Positions 1 to 11,400 are shown, counted from the first letter of the stretch. The stretch is 64,000 bases of DNA from Rhipicephalus microplus (GCF_043290135.1 NC_134704.1:22969501-23033500), one strand, 5' to 3'. Notes: generated by a model from the sequence alone, not told the origin. Made by a program: numbers and translations.

Positions 1-116
1 TCCTTTCTATTATTCCCCTTTTCCCCCACCCAAAATGTAGGGTAGCCAACCGAGCCGAGCTTTGTTAACCTCCCTGCCTTTCCTCTCTATTTATCACTCT
101 CTCTCTCTCTCTTTGG
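1..116 (+). mobile_element. LINE 3' tail fragment
   Basis: This pyrimidine-rich segment carries the phrase 'GGGTAGCCAACCGAG ... GTTAACCTCCCTGCC' and then a CT-rich run. The same layout ends the RNase H-bearing LINE at 10555-10746 and recurs at 1010-1140 and, reversed, at 50690-50775. It is therefore read as the 3' untranslated end of a severely 5'-truncated copy of that LINE group. No coding part is visible, and the left edge is cut by the window. Confidence 0.6.
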
Positions 117-1009
117 TGGAGCCCCGCACTACTCTTGAAAACGACGACAGATGACGCACTACCAATTGCAGTGTCCCAAGCGGCTTGACTATGCTTGGGC
201 TTCTGTGCATTGGGTGTGGCCGGTCCGAGCGCTCCCCTTTTCTAGGACCCTGAAATCCTACGTTGGAGAAGATTTTGGCTCCAGGTTCGGCTAATCTAAG
301 GCGTCCGTCCAAAAATAGATGAAAACAAGCTAGGACTTTCGCTTATTCTGTGAAGCATGTCCCATGGATGTCCACTTCAGTCGCACTTTTGGTATAAGCG
401 GAATCACTACAGTTCCAGCTCGACCGAGGTTGTTTTTCAGGCTGAGCAAACACAGTTTGAAGAGGTGTGGCAATAATACCCCGTTTCGCAGTGAGCGAGC
501 TCTAAACGACCATTGCGTGACTCGTGTTATTATTAAACAAAAACTATAATTAAGCCTGCAAAAACTTCATGTGGTTGTAGTTTTCAGCTTTCACTGGCAC
601 AGCCATTACCATCGCATGCAGTAAGAACCAGAGGCGCGGGCGTCCCTTCACCATTCGAAGATGACAAAACGTAGGTGGAAAAATTCTGTTTTAGCATTTT
701 CCACTCGCTGTCCAGAAAAAACTGCTGCAAGGTTCGACACTTCAGACGGTATGCTCTCTATTGCGACATGAAACAGGATAACTACGAAGCACAGTATAAA
801 GTCAGTTCAATGTTTCCCCATTATTTTAATCATCCTGCCACCCAGTTCTTGGCCCATCTTTCTTTGCGGGTGAGCGCCATTCATACGGCCTTCATCATCA
901 TCTGAGCACTCACGGACAGCCATATTCTACTATCCCCTAGCTACGTACAGATTGAGCCTATTGTACAGGCTATAGCACCCCAGCTCACAATTTTGTCGCG
1001 CGTCTATTT
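117..1009. other. No gene recognised
   Basis: Only short open frames without recognisable domains are present. No splice-flanked exon, tRNA-like head or target-site duplication was found here. Confidence 0.5.
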
Positions 1010-1140
1010 CACTCTTCGCATTCTTTCCCATCTTTCTTCCTCATTCTCCCTTCCCTTAGTACAGGGTAGCAAACCGGAAGCTCGAATTCCCGGTTAACCT
1101 CCCTGCCTTTCCCTCATTTTATTCGCTCGTTTGCTGAAGT
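1010..1140 (+). mobile_element. LINE 3' tail fragment
   Basis: The segment contains 'AGGGTAGCAAACCGGA' and 'GGTTAACCTCCCTGCC' inside a CT-rich context, like the end of the LINE at 8276-10746. It directly abuts a SINE that starts at about 1145. Only the 3' untranslated tail is retained. Confidence 0.6.
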
Positions 1141-1144
1141 ATAG

Positions 1145-1377
1145 CCCCGCCGCGATGGTCTAGTGGCTAAGGTACTCGGCTGCTGACCCGCAGGTCGCGC
1201 GATCGAATCCCAGCTGCGGCGGCTGCATTTTCGATGGAAGCAGAAATGCTGTAGGCCCGTGTGCTCAGATTTGGGTGCACGTTAAAGAACCCCAGGTGGT
1301 CGAAATTTCCGGAGCCCTCCACTACGGCGTCTCTCGTAATCATATAGCGGTTTCGGGACGTTAAACCGCACAAATAA
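1145..1377 (+). mobile_element. Ruka-like tRNA-derived SINE
   Basis: The copy has a tRNA-like head with an A-box-like 'TGGTCTAGTGG' and a B-box-like 'GATCGAATCCC'. The family body follows ('GTGCACGTTAAAGAACCCC', 'GGGACGTTAAACC'). No clear target-site duplication was found. It lies just downstream of gene A on the opposite strand. Confidence 0.88.
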
Positions 1378-1515
1378 ATCTTCTTAATGTATATAATAAT
1401 AATAATCCACAATACTCCACCACAGCAGCCCTATAATCTCTAGCAGGCAGGACGCTCACCTGACACGCTTTTGGTCCATTGGACTTTGGAAGTTGCGGAC
1501 GGTCGCGCCTGCCCC

Positions 1516-1782
1516 TTAGTGGTAATAAGGCGCGTACGGCAGCTTGACCAGGGCTGGTGCGGCGTGCAACTTGATCACCGGCGGCGGGTGGGCGGCGTGG
1601 AAGTAGGAGTAGCTGACGGCCGTGGGCACCTTGGCCACGACGGGCGTGTAGACGGGGGCCACCACCTTGGGCACCACGAGGGCGGGTGCGGCTCCGTAGC
1701 CGTAGCCGTACGGCAGCAGCGCTGGGTAGCCGGCGTGCACGACGCACATTGACGCCACGAGCAAGATGGCGGCTGAGAGAAC
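1516..1782 (-). CDS. Gene A exon 2
   Basis: The exon follows a CCGCAG acceptor, starts with a Val codon in phase 0 and runs to TAA. It encodes the signal-peptide core, the Gly-Tyr stretch and the Val/Pro/Ala repeats. The exon probably continues as 3'UTR to about 1460, where a CAG|GTGAGC donor is seen. Confidence 0.82.
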   Translation of the reverse strand, partial: VLSAAILLVASMCVVHAGYPALLPYGYGYGAAPALVVPKVVAPVYTPVVAKVPTAVSYSYFHAAHPPPVIKLHAAPALVKLPYAPYYH

Positions 1783-3088
1783 CTGCGGTCCATGCGTGTA
1801 ATCGGTGATAGCGACAGGAGAAACACAATTTAAATAGTTCCACGACATGCAACTAGTCGGACAGAGAATCTGTAAGTCTGTGTGAGGGTAGATTAAGGCA
1901 GCTTAGATTCATTATCGGGCACCATTATCATCATCATCATTAGCGGGCACCATTATCATCATTTATCATTAGTATTTCATTTTTATCAATCCTCCTCTGG
2001 TCACGTGACGTGCGTGCCGCCTACTGCTCATTACTACTAAGACGATAACGACGCCACATCTGGTTAATAGGCGAACAATAAACAAGAACAAAGCTTAGAA
2101 AGCTTCTCTGCAAAATGACCTTTGACCATTGTTTCTCGTGAGGTTGCCAGCGTGAGAACTAGATTATCACCTCTCATTTATTACAAATGTGAAATGAAAA
2201 TGAATTGGATGTTATAAGATCATCAAAGGTTTCTATGCTGCGTCAATAAAGCTGTGGTTATCCATGAAAAGGCCGGCGATGTGATTCATATCAACAAAAA
2301 GGCAATTGGCAATAGTTGTTGAGCCGCTGAACAAGAGGCTATACCGACAGCTCGGGATAGCAGAATGGCTGTGACTTGCCTATCACGCGATTGAAAGTGA
2401 ATATCGTGAGCATCAACAAAATTGACACGTTCAATACGTGCTTGAGTGAACCAAAGAAGGACAGTTTTCGACATTTGGCGATTGCGTGCTTGATGGCAGC
2501 ATGGTAAAAGTGCGCCAGCGCTCAGTCACGCGACCTTTTTCATTCGTGGCTTTACTCGTGGTTCCAAGTAATACGCGAGACGTATCGCACATGAAACAAT
2601 TCAATCGATGGTGTCTAAAAGTTTTCTGAAAATCTTTATCATACATGCTTGAGTAATTAAACACAATTTATGATAAAGTTAAGGAGAAAATCCATGTAGC
2701 CCGAGTAACTATATACGCTAGTTAAAATATCATGCGTTCGGTTCAGTTGGCTTTCGACGCGCCTTTTTAAGTTTTGGATCAAGTAGCATGATACAATTAG
2801 GATAAATTCTAGCAGTATATTAGATTACCTTGAGACACATTGGGCTGGGCTTGTTTAGGTCATGTTACGTTAGCTTATGCTACGCTATGTTGGTTTAGGT
2901 TATCTTCGGTTGTGTTTGGTAGTTAACGCATCTGACACTTCATATACATTCCGTATATTGAAAATAGAGTGCTGAAGTGCAGGAGCTGAAGTACACCACT
3001 TGGCTGAACCTGTCGACACTAATCCGGCGCTGCGCCCGTAGTTCACGAATTCGGTTCTCTCGTCCGGAATGTCACTCACGGCGTTCAT
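1516..3088 (-). CDS. Gene A: small secreted Tyr/Pro/Ala-rich cuticular-type protein (spliced)
   Basis: Two coding exons are joined in phase 0: 3080-3088 (Met-Asn-Ala) and 1516-1782, predicting 91 residues. The spliced N-terminus is a classic signal peptide. Its hydrophobic core comes from exon 2, and cleavage is predicted after ...VVHA at residue 20. The mature protein begins GYPALLPYGYGYG and is rich in Val-Pro, Ala-Ala-Pro and Tyr. This suggests a structural exoskeleton protein secreted by epidermis. No Rebers-Riddiford chitin-binding consensus is visible, so chitin binding cannot be claimed. The C-terminus ...PYYH resembles the Tyr-rich end of gene C. A strong TATA box precedes exon 1. A 3'UTR donor (CAG|GTGAGC at about 1460) hints at a non-coding third exon. 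Secretion and splice structure are well supported; the cuticle role rests on composition and family resemblance. Confidence 0.82.
1783..3079 (-). other. Intron 1 of gene A (about 1.3 kb)
   Basis: The intron begins GTGAGT and ends CGCAG on the minus strand. It separates the first three codons from the remainder of the signal peptide. No SINE or LINE was recognised in it. Confidence 0.7.
3080..3088 (-). CDS. Gene A exon 1: nine-base coding micro-exon (Met-Asn-Ala)
   Basis: On the minus strand ATGAACGCC is followed immediately by the near-ideal donor GTGAGT. Codon 3 ends exactly at the junction, so the intron is phase 0 and joins exon 2 in frame. The same arrangement occurs in genes B and C, which makes chance unlikely. 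The ATG lies 122 bp downstream of a TATA box. Confidence 0.82.
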
Positions 3089-3201
3089 GATGCTGGCGTA
3101 TATGTAGAAGCTTCTCCGCGTATGAAGACACGACACGACTCTCGGCTGAGATGCCACGGGCAAGTTTCGGCCTGCTTATCTCGACAGACGGCCGGCGGGT
3201 A

Positions 3202-3210
3202 CCTTTTATA
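3202..3210 (-). promoter_or_regulatory. TATA box of gene A
   Basis: On the minus strand the sequence reads CGTATAAAAGG, matching the TATA consensus. Initiation is expected about 30 bp downstream, near 3175-3182. That leaves a 5'UTR of roughly 90 bp before the micro-exon ATG. Confidence 0.75.
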
Positions 3211-6200
3211 CGACGCTCGCCCCGCTCTTCCGCCCCTCTTTCACACATTCCGGCTGTCCGTATAGTCCCCCCCCCCCCCCCCCCACATCGGTCAGTCAGC
3301 CCAGAACGCGAACCTTCTTGCCAACCTGCGCAATACCCTCACCCATACCTTTCGACTAGCGAAGAGACGCTCAGTCAGAAAGAGACCACCACCTCGTTTT
3401 CGCCCTCTTTCTGTTCATTTACACCGGATGAAAAGAATAGCATGACACGACCCCCCCTCCCTTCTCCCTCCCCTTACATCATCAGCGTTGCATCCGCCTC
3501 TTCTCATTCTTCTTGCTGCTTCTTCCGCAAGCCTCGTCGAAAGGACCGCGAATAAGGGCGTTCTCGTAACGAGCAACGGTTACGAGCTCCTTGTGCAAAT
3601 TTTCGGCTCTCTTTTTTCGAGGCATTGTACGGTGTTTGCTGTTGTCGCTGCTGTTGCATTTAGAGACAGGCAGGCGACCAGTCCCCGCTCGCGGAAGGTG
3701 GTCTCGTCATTTTTGTCAGCCTGTTTTGAAAACAACTTCCTGTTTAAAACACTAACACGCGCACCAGTAAAAGAGACACATAGCTCGCCACTGGACTGGC
3801 GACTGAAGGTTTATCAACCACTTCGATGCATGATAAAGCAGAACAAACGTCGTAAGAACTACTCTGCTCGTGCTTCGTAATATTTGTTAGTATAGAAAAA
3901 GTTTTGTTCGGATGCATGTCTAGTGCTGCGTTTCTAAGCAGCCCACTATTTTCTTTATTTGAATTATTTTTCTGGTAGGCACCCGATGGCCTCAGGCAAC
4001 GCGGTTAATTTCCTCCCTTTGTTTAATTCGGCAGTTGTGTAAGCGGAAGGTGAGATTAGAAAAAGGAGGGAGGAGAGATACATGCTCCTGCATACACTTG
4101 TATTAAGGGTGGTGCTTCCCCCTTGTCCCCTGCCTAATATGCAACACAAGAAGGCATGTATACATGCCCCTCCTCCCTTAGTCATGCAAACACAGATACG
4201 CGTCAAAGCAATAGTCCCATGCCGGCGTTAAACACTGAATGTGCGCCCAATCTCTGCTGTAAACGTATAAAAATGTTACGGCGTTTGTTGCAGAGATGTT
4301 AATGCAATGATGTCTTACCATATATGTCCATTTAATAGCGTCTCTATCGAAGTGACGTAAGCAGTGTATGCTGATAAACAAGAAATACTACGCACACGTC
4401 GTTTACTCATTTTCCTGCCGGCAAGACGGTGGAAAATTGGGTCAGGTTCTGTGACGATCATCTCTTTCCATGCAAGAAGTATCAGCTCAGTGCTGCATGA
4501 GAAACAGTCACTTTCGACCGGGACAAAAGTCGGAAAATATCTTCCCACTTGATTAGCACAGTTTCTGTGGTAGTTATTGCGTTTAACGCTTCATGAATGC
4601 AAGAGTAAACGTGTGTGATGTTTGGTCAGTGATGCCATGTGCCAGCCTATCTGATCTGCACCGAGTCCTTACCGCATGAAGTTTCTGGGTGTACGTCACC
4701 AAACGCGTAAGCTTTCTTCTCGGCGGCACGCAGGACGTCGTTGCTGTGTCCATGGATCACGCAGAGACAATGTACGTGCAGGTCACGTACGCACATATAC
4801 GCCGTATGTGCGGATCTCACAATTATTATAGTATTTCCTGTAGCAACATCATCATCCACGACCACCGCCCCACGCCAGTTCCCGTTGTGCGGTTGTACCA
4901 TGAAGACAGAAGTGACTACACTCGGAAAAATTCACGAAACGACGACCACCGGCGACAGCGTGCGTCGCTTTTCCGTTTGAGGTGCGGCAGCGAAAAGCGT
5001 CGCTAGCACTCGGGCGAACGCAAACTGCCTACGCTGTAATTGTGCTGCAGTTCCGAAGCGGTCGCTGAAGTGGATTGCGCGCTGAGCCCGTGCAACTCTT
5101 GCCAACAGCGTGGGCAGAGCGCGTGCAGCCTTTCACGTCAGACCATTGCGGTCGGGTCAAGCACGGTAGGACGCGTGCCGGCGCGCCTCGGCGCGGTATT
5201 AAGATCGACAACTAGATCGCGCGCGCGCATTAACCCTTTGATGCGGCACTGGTCGTGTGTATATAGTGTAGGAAGGAAGTTACGACCGTGAGGCCCATTT
5301 CGAAGGCGAGTAAGACGGGGCGTGGAAGCAGTGTCGTAATCGAGAGAGAGCGAGCAGGACAGCGAGATGAACTGAAGGCACTCGATGCAACTGGGAAAAG
5401 CGAGGGGAGGAATTGTGAATCGCCCGAGTGTTTTGATAGCGGCCGTCGAAACGGCCGAACGCAGCTGTGCGCTAACGCGCCGCGTTGGGGGGGAAATGGG
5501 CGAGGCGGCCACCTCGAAAGGCCTCGTAGCTGCGTTGCCGAGCGCAAATGATGCATTCACGCGACCCTGCCAACGACATGCCGGTCAGTGTGTTTCGCCA
5601 CTGACTGCTGCCGTTGGCGCTGTCGTGCATCTACAGCCTTCTAATAGTTGCTTCCGGGACGCGTGCGGAACCTTTCTTCCATTTTCTCGCACGTTGATTT
5701 GAATGTTGGGCGCACTCGCGTTTTCTTGCCGGTATTCTTTTGTCCGGACCGTGAAAGACCGAAGGAAAAGGTCACCGATCGAGTGTTCTCGTCTCTCGGA
5801 CGGAGGTCAGTGGGCTTGGCCCTTTGATCACGGCGGCACCGACGGTCTTTGTTCGTGGAGCTTTCAAGGTGACCGCTCGGATCGCGCTGCACGTGGCTGG
5901 CGTCCCTCGGTAAACTACAAAACTGGGAAAGACAAAAGAGCTTATACTGTCTGTCTGGAGTTAGGATGGCACAGTGGAGTATGCACGCTTGTGCGTGACA
6001 TTGGTGGACAGAGGCGACCGTCGTATGTCCCAACACTAACACCAGTTGTCAGTTGAACTTCCCTGTATGCTTGCAAGCATGGCGCGAACAAATATTCGTA
6101 CCGTTGCTGGCCAAGTGCCACTGATAGGCAAGCTAGCTTCAAATAAGGATCACGTGTGACGGCACTTTTGGTGTATTATCAGCCCCCGAGTGCATTGATT

Positions 6201-7683
6201 TGAATAGTCTTTCCTACCCGACAGCGCGATATATTTTTGTACCCGTCATTTGAGGCACTTCTTTGCATTTTACTGAACTAGTAGGCCAGACGTCAGCACA
6301 TCTCTCAACCAGACGGAAATCTTGCGTCCACATTAGATCACCGATATAGAAGAATTTATTGGCAGAACCACAATACCGGCGTGTATAGAAGATCAGCGGT
6401 TCACGAAACATATCAACAAACGAAACTTATCCTTAGGATGACAGCTTGCGGATACATGCAAACGTCCCGAAAGTTCCAGATAACGCAGAGTGCACGATGT
6501 TTTGACATTTAGAAACCTGCCATGGCAAATGACAGTCAAATGAACAGTGCGACCATGCCAATCCCGCTTTCCGTCAAAATGCGGATAATGAGCGGGAAGT
6601 GGCTTCTGCTGCCTCGTGAAGTAGTGAAAACACTCAAACTGCATGCGCGTGCATGTGCTCGTAACAAATATTTGGGGCGGCCTTGTGGTCGCGTAAAAGT
6701 CTTCGGTTTGAATTCCGACCGTGTGTATACGTTCACTTCGGTATATGAGGCGATTCCCATTGCGCCAGCGGTAGGTCGATTGCCACCGCCCCTGTCATTG
6801 TAAGGCTTTGGTATGCTGTTCGCTGCTGTGCTTTCGACAAAGCGTCGCTTTCGCGTCCATTGTTCCAGTTATTTGCCACGAGGAGCGTTGAAATATGGGA
6901 CCGCTCCAGTTTTCTTTTCGCATACAGAATGGCCGTGTTGAGTAACCCAAGTCATGGATTTTTCGTTCTCGGCGCCTGCAGCAACAGAAACACGCAATTC
7001 GAAAGACAATGAGTCTTCAAGTTCTTTTGTTTGGGAGAAACTATATCGTCTGTTCTCGTTGACAAAGTTTGACAGCCGCTCCATAAGCTGCGCGCACAAA
7101 AGGCGTCACGAATACGTAAATTACTGGCGTAACCTAACTCCTTCTTGACCCAGCCGGTAAAAACTAAGCGCAAAGCTTTGCTTGCGCATATATTATGGCA
7201 TCTGGGCCACTAGAACTGTCACAAGGTGGCCCTCGGAACAAAATATAAATGTGTGCGTAATGTCTAATTCGTACTTGGGATAATTATGTTTACCATTTAT
7301 AGCCGACTACAAGCTACGGCCAAATATTGTAGCGCTTGCTGTTTCCCACTCTTAAATTATTTCTGGGGGCTTAAAGAGTACTTGTGGGCTATAGTTGCTG
7401 GCCATTACAGCGCACACTGGTATAAGAGATGAACACGAGCAAAAGGCTAGCATGCTGTGTTGTACTTTGTGCGTGTCTGTGTGTGCTTTTAATCCGGTGT
7501 ACGCAACCATACGGCCTAATGTTTCTGTAGGAACATTTTTTTTCTGTATACAACAAGTGAATATACATTTTACCAGCAGAAAGCGTCCTTAGTCAACGAA
7601 GGATCTCAGCTATAACAGCTTTTAAAACTTGCTCTTGCTGCTGCAAGTATCGCAGCAGCGCCCGATATCCTATATCAGCCCAA
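3211..7683. other. Intergenic, no supported gene
   Basis: Several open frames occur, but none has a recognisable domain or convincing splice context. A poly-C run lies near 3270-3284. The part from about 4900 to 5930 is GC-rich and has its own entry. Confidence 0.5.
4900..5930. other. GC/CpG-rich segment of unknown function
   Basis: This kilobase is visibly richer in GC and CpG than its surroundings and opens many overlapping frames on both strands (up to 140 codons). That is expected from composition alone. No protein family, TATA-linked micro-exon or repeat end was identified. It could be a promoter island, a GC-rich transposon piece or an unrecognised exon. Confidence 0.35.
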
Positions 7684-7793
7684 CGATAATTATAGCGCGA
7701 GAACACAGCGACGACAAAGAGACAAGAAGAACATGAGCGCTCTTTGTCGTTGTGTTCATGTTCGTCATGTCATACCAACTAGCCCAAACTGCC
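7684..7793 (+). mobile_element. Short foldback repeat (GGGCTAGTTGGT family), copy 1
   Basis: The copy starts with a 'TATAGCGCGAGAACA' head, includes an internal inverted segment (ACGACAAAGAG against CTCTTTGTCGT) and ends 'CATACCAACTAGCCCAAAC'. Related copies lie at 39091-39223, 58354-58443 and 60947-61083. It directly abuts the RTE fragment. No coding capacity is present. Confidence 0.7.
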
Positions 7794-8275
7794 ACAATCC
7801 TATCAGCATCGCAACAGCGTGGCTACGCCCAATGCAGGGCAAAGGCCTCTTTCATGATCCGCCAATCAAACCGGTCTTGTACTTCATGCTGCCACGTTTC
7901 GCATGTGAACATTTTATTCTCATCGGCCCACCGGACTTTGTCTCCACTTTGTGCGTCTGCCTTCTCTGGGAATTCAGTCAGTTGGTTATCTTGCCTACGT
8001 GCTACGCGCCCGGCCCTTTCAACTATGACACCCTGGATTCCGGTTTGTTCCCTGACCCACTTTGCTCTGTTCTTGTCTCTTAAGGTTACACCTATCATTT
8101 ACCTTTCCATCGCTCGCTTCAGTTTTGTGCGTATTATTTTCAGGCCTACTCTTCTGCTTTCCGTGTTCATAGAGTTCAGCAATCATGAGCTGCAATTTGT
8201 CCCCTGGGTTACTCATCAAAGCAATGCCATCAGCGAGTCGCAGGTTACCAAGATGCTGTACATTAACTCTTATCC
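7794..8275 (-). mobile_element. RTE-clade LINE, downstream half (split element)
   Basis: On the minus strand this begins with the RT strand around the catalytic YxDD box, here decayed to L-A-D-G (in 'NLRLADGIALMS'). It runs to an RTE-type 3' end with 'GGCTACGCCCAATGCAGGGC' on the plus strand. Several frameshifts and stops are present, so it is non-functional. The upstream half lies at 10756-11400. A second LINE sits between the halves, and the translation ...NWKELG joins IRVN... exactly when it is removed. Confidence 0.8.
8267..8275. repeat. Left target-site duplication of the nested LINE
   Basis: CTCTTATCC here matches CTCTTCTCC at 10747-10755 at 8 of 9 positions. Keeping one copy restores the RTE reading frame across the insertion point. 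The LINE tail is CT-rich, so the right boundary could shift by a few bases. Confidence 0.6.
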
Positions 8276-8999
8276 TGAGAGGGCACCCTCCCACTCAACT
8301 GGAAGACCAGCTGTTTTGTTCCATTACTGAAGACTGGCAAATCACCATTGATGCTCCCATCGTACCGCCTGATTGCACTGGCTTGTTGCTTGGGCAAAGT
8401 GATGGAGAGGATGGTACTTGGACGGCTAGAATGGTTCCTGGAGCATCACAACATCTACCCAGACGCTATGACGTGTTTTCGCTGTAGCCGATCATCAATT
8501 GATAGCGTCATAGCCCTGGTCAGCTACGTGCAACACTAAAAAGGCCGTAAGCGTCTTTGCGCTTCTTTAGTTCTTGATGTTAAAGGGGCGTATGATAACG
8601 TCACTCATGAAGCTATCCTCGCCGCTCTCAAAGATGTAGGAGTGGGTGGTAGAATGTTTCAGTGGCTACGCAACTATTTCTACGAGCGATCCTTTTCGTG
8701 AAAACCGAGGATGGTGACACTTCGCTATACTACAGCCACCGTGGTGTTCTGCAGGGTGGCGTACTTAGCCCTGTATACTATTCAACCTGATGCTAATCGC
8801 TCTTCATGAGCATCTGCCAAGTACTGTCAGATTGTTAATGTACGCGGACGACTTCTGGGTTTGTGTGTCTGCAGTAACACGTCTACAGCTGTGAGCACGA
8901 TTTCAGAGAGCTGACACTCAAGCTGCTATTTACTTCCGTAAACGAGGTCTGGAAATTTCCTCTGAGAAACGTGCACGTGTAGCATTTACGCGGAAACCA

Positions 9000-9455
9000 A
9001 TGCAGAACTACAGCGTTCTGATAAACAGCGAAAGGATACTTTACCACCGATCGTACAAGTTCCTAGGTGTTATAATTGACAAAGACCTCTCATGGAGCCC
9101 GCTTGTATCATACATGAAAAGGTGGCTGACATGCATCTGCCATTTGTTCAAATTCTTTGCTGTAAATAATTGGGGAATGTCCACTGCCACTATGTTGCGA
9201 CTATACAGGCTTCTTTTCCTTGTATTCATTCGGTACAGCCTACTTGTGTTAACCAACGCAAGTAAAACAAGTATACGGATGCTTCAAAGTGTCCAGGCTC
9301 AAGCACTCCGGATTTGTCTATGCTTGCCCCAAAGTGCATCAACAGCGGCAACTATCGCCATCAAAAGGAACCACCTCATCAAGACCGACATTAATGTTGA
9401 AGTACTGAGGACACATATACGACACCTTGCTCGAACTCCTCGACATCACCTATAG
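9000..9455 (+). pseudogene. LINE ORF2 fragment: RT thumb/connection region
   Basis: An open stretch of 151 codons contains 'YKFLGVIIDKDLSW', typical of the segment after the RT palm in LINE polymerases. A hydrophobic connection region follows. It is one uninterrupted piece of the broken ORF2 of the 8276-10746 element and has no independent start. Confidence 0.75.
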
Positions 9456-10278
9456 CCTCTCTACCAATGGACCGACCACGCACATCTTACTGCAAAACAG
9501 TGACCGCACATGATGAGTCGATCCCAACTTCGTTCTCTCCCGCCGCTAGACCTGTGATTCCGCCATGGTGCCTCGCTCAACCAATTATTAATATTACCAT
9601 GCCTGGCGTCCAAAAAAAGACAATTTGTCGTCATTGGCTCTTAAGCAGCTCACACTACTTCTCTTGTATGGAAAATACCAAGACTCCACACATATATACA
9701 CTAACGGATCGGTTCAGCCGAACGGCTCAACCGGAGCAGTAGTGATACCAGAGTTGGTCACGACGATTAAATTCAAGACATCCCACGCAACAACATCAAC
9801 GGCAGCAGAATTGGCAGCACTTCGTGCGGCATTGCAATTTGTCATTTATCAACCTACACACACGCAAGTATATAGACTATTTTCTGCGACTTGAAGACGG
9901 CACTGTAGTCTCTACTATCAGCCTTACGTCGTGAACCGCACGATAAGCTGGTACTAGAGATAGCAGAAATCATACACCACCTGACTGAGAAAGGGCATCA
10001 AATAACAATTCAGTGGTTACCCAGTCACTGCGGAATCATCGGCAATGAACGGGCCGATCAAGCTGCCCGCTCAGCCCACGCAGAAGATCATGAACTATAT
10101 ACCACTTTCTAGGACAGATGCTGCGCGAAAGCTCCGCTGGCTTGCTCGCCAGCAAACCACATCACAATGAAATCAGCCGTACAAGCATGCCCGACTGTAC
10201 TCGCTTGACCCTACGTTAAATCTTCAAGTCCCGTCGTGGCTTTGCCGAGCAGATCAGACCCTGTTATGTAGGCTGTGG

Positions 10279-10554
10279 TTGGGCGTTGCGTTTACCAACG
10301 CCTACGCTTTCCGCATTGGGATGGCCGACACCGCGGCCTGTGGCCACTGTGGCAAAGAAGAAACGATCCAACATATTCTTTGTGACTGCCTAGAGTATAA
10401 TAGACAACGACTATGCCTTCGCAAGGAACTCAACAAATTAGATAATCAACCTCTGTCGAAGGAACGAATTCTAGAATATCGACAAGATGCAACTTCACAT
10501 AAGAAGGCCCTGAAAGCGCTACTGCAATTTTTTGCGATCGACTGGCCTTTCTGA
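10279..10554 (+). pseudogene. LINE ORF2 C-terminal fragment with Cys/His motif
   Basis: The piece encodes the terminal part of ORF2, including 'CGHCGKEETIQHILCDC', a CCHC-like motif found at the C-terminus of many tick LINE polymerases. It ends at a normal stop followed by the CT-rich 3' UTR. Confidence 0.75.
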
Positions 10555-10746
10555 ACGGTTGTAGGCAGAACGCCCTTCCTGCGTGTGTTTTCGTTTTTTC
10601 ATGAGTGCGCGTACGTTGTTGTTTTTTTCTCTTTATATACTCCCTCTTTCTTGCCCCTATTTCCCCACCCCCAGTGCTGGGTAGCAAACCAGATGCCAAT
10701 ATCTAGTTAACCTCCCGGCCTTCCTTTTCTCTCTATCTCTCTCCCT

Positions 10747-10755
10747 CTCTTCTCC
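10747..10755. repeat. Right target-site duplication of the nested LINE
   Basis: CTCTTCTCC pairs with CTCTTATCC at 8267-8275 with one mismatch. Confidence 0.55.
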
Positions 10756-11400
10756 CTAACTCTTTCCAATTTAGAGTCCTGAGAACCTCTTGTGAAATTA
10801 TGGTGAAAAGCATTAGAGAGATCGTGTCTCCCTGCCTTACACCCTTCTTTATTGGGATTCTGTCACTTTCTTTACGGATAACTATGGTGGCTGTGGATTC
10901 ACTGTGGATTTCTTTCGGTATGTTTATGTAGGGTTCGTCGATGTCCTGATACCGTAGTGCCTGCATTACTGCTGATGTCTCGACTGAGTCAAACGCCTTC
11001 TCGCAATCTATGAAAGCTATGTATAAGGGTTGGTTGTATACCTTGCATTTCTCTATTACGTGATTGATGGTATGAACATGGTCCATTGCGTAATAGCCTG
11101 TACGAAATCCTGCTAGGTCCTTTAGTTGATTGAACTCTAACATCACCTCAATTCTATTAACTATGATTGTTGTAAATAGTATGTAGAGGACGGACAGTAA
11201 GCTGATCGGCCTGTAATTTTTCAAGCCCTTAACGTCTCCTTTCTTACAGATTAATATGGTGTTGGCGTTGTTCCAAGATTCTGGTACCCTTTCCTTAAAA
11301 GACACTTCGCATATAAGGTGGCCAGTTTTTTTAACACAATTTTTCCGCCATCTTTCAGCAGGTCTGTTCTTATTTTATCCTTACCAGCGGCTTCGACTAC
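10756..11400 (-). mobile_element. RTE-clade LINE, upstream half (split element)
   Basis: On the minus strand this encodes the fingers and palm of an RTE-type reverse transcriptase: 'AAGKDKIRTDLLKDGG' near 11390, 'NYRPISLLSVLYILF', 'AFIDCEKAFDSVETSAV' and 'KKGVRQGDTISLMLFT'. One frameshift lies near 11305. The aspartate of the A motif is intact. It stops at the insertion point and resumes at 8275, where the YxDD box region is found. The element is 5'-truncated at about 11400. Confidence 0.85.

Larger units (their letters stand above)
8276..10746 (+). mobile_element. 5'-truncated LINE with RT and RNase H, inserted in the RTE element
   Basis: The element starts inside its reverse transcriptase domain ('YRLIALACCLGKVMERMV' near 8360). 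It continues through the catalytic regions around 8570 ('LDVKGAYDNV') and 8831 ('LLMYADDFWV'). RNase H-like pieces follow at 9688-9890 and 10000-10080 ('GNERADQAARS'), then a C-x2-C-x7-H-x4-C motif at about 10340-10390. Several stops and frameshifts break the frame, so it is a fossil. The 3' UTR (10555-10746) ends in a CT-rich run. Domain order places it among APE-type LINEs with RNase H (I-like superfamily). Confidence 0.85.

Noticed and set aside
3151..3555. 134-codon plus-strand frame with a Pro run
   Set aside because: It overlaps the gene A promoter on the other strand. The Pro run is a poly-C tract, and no domain or splice signal supports it.
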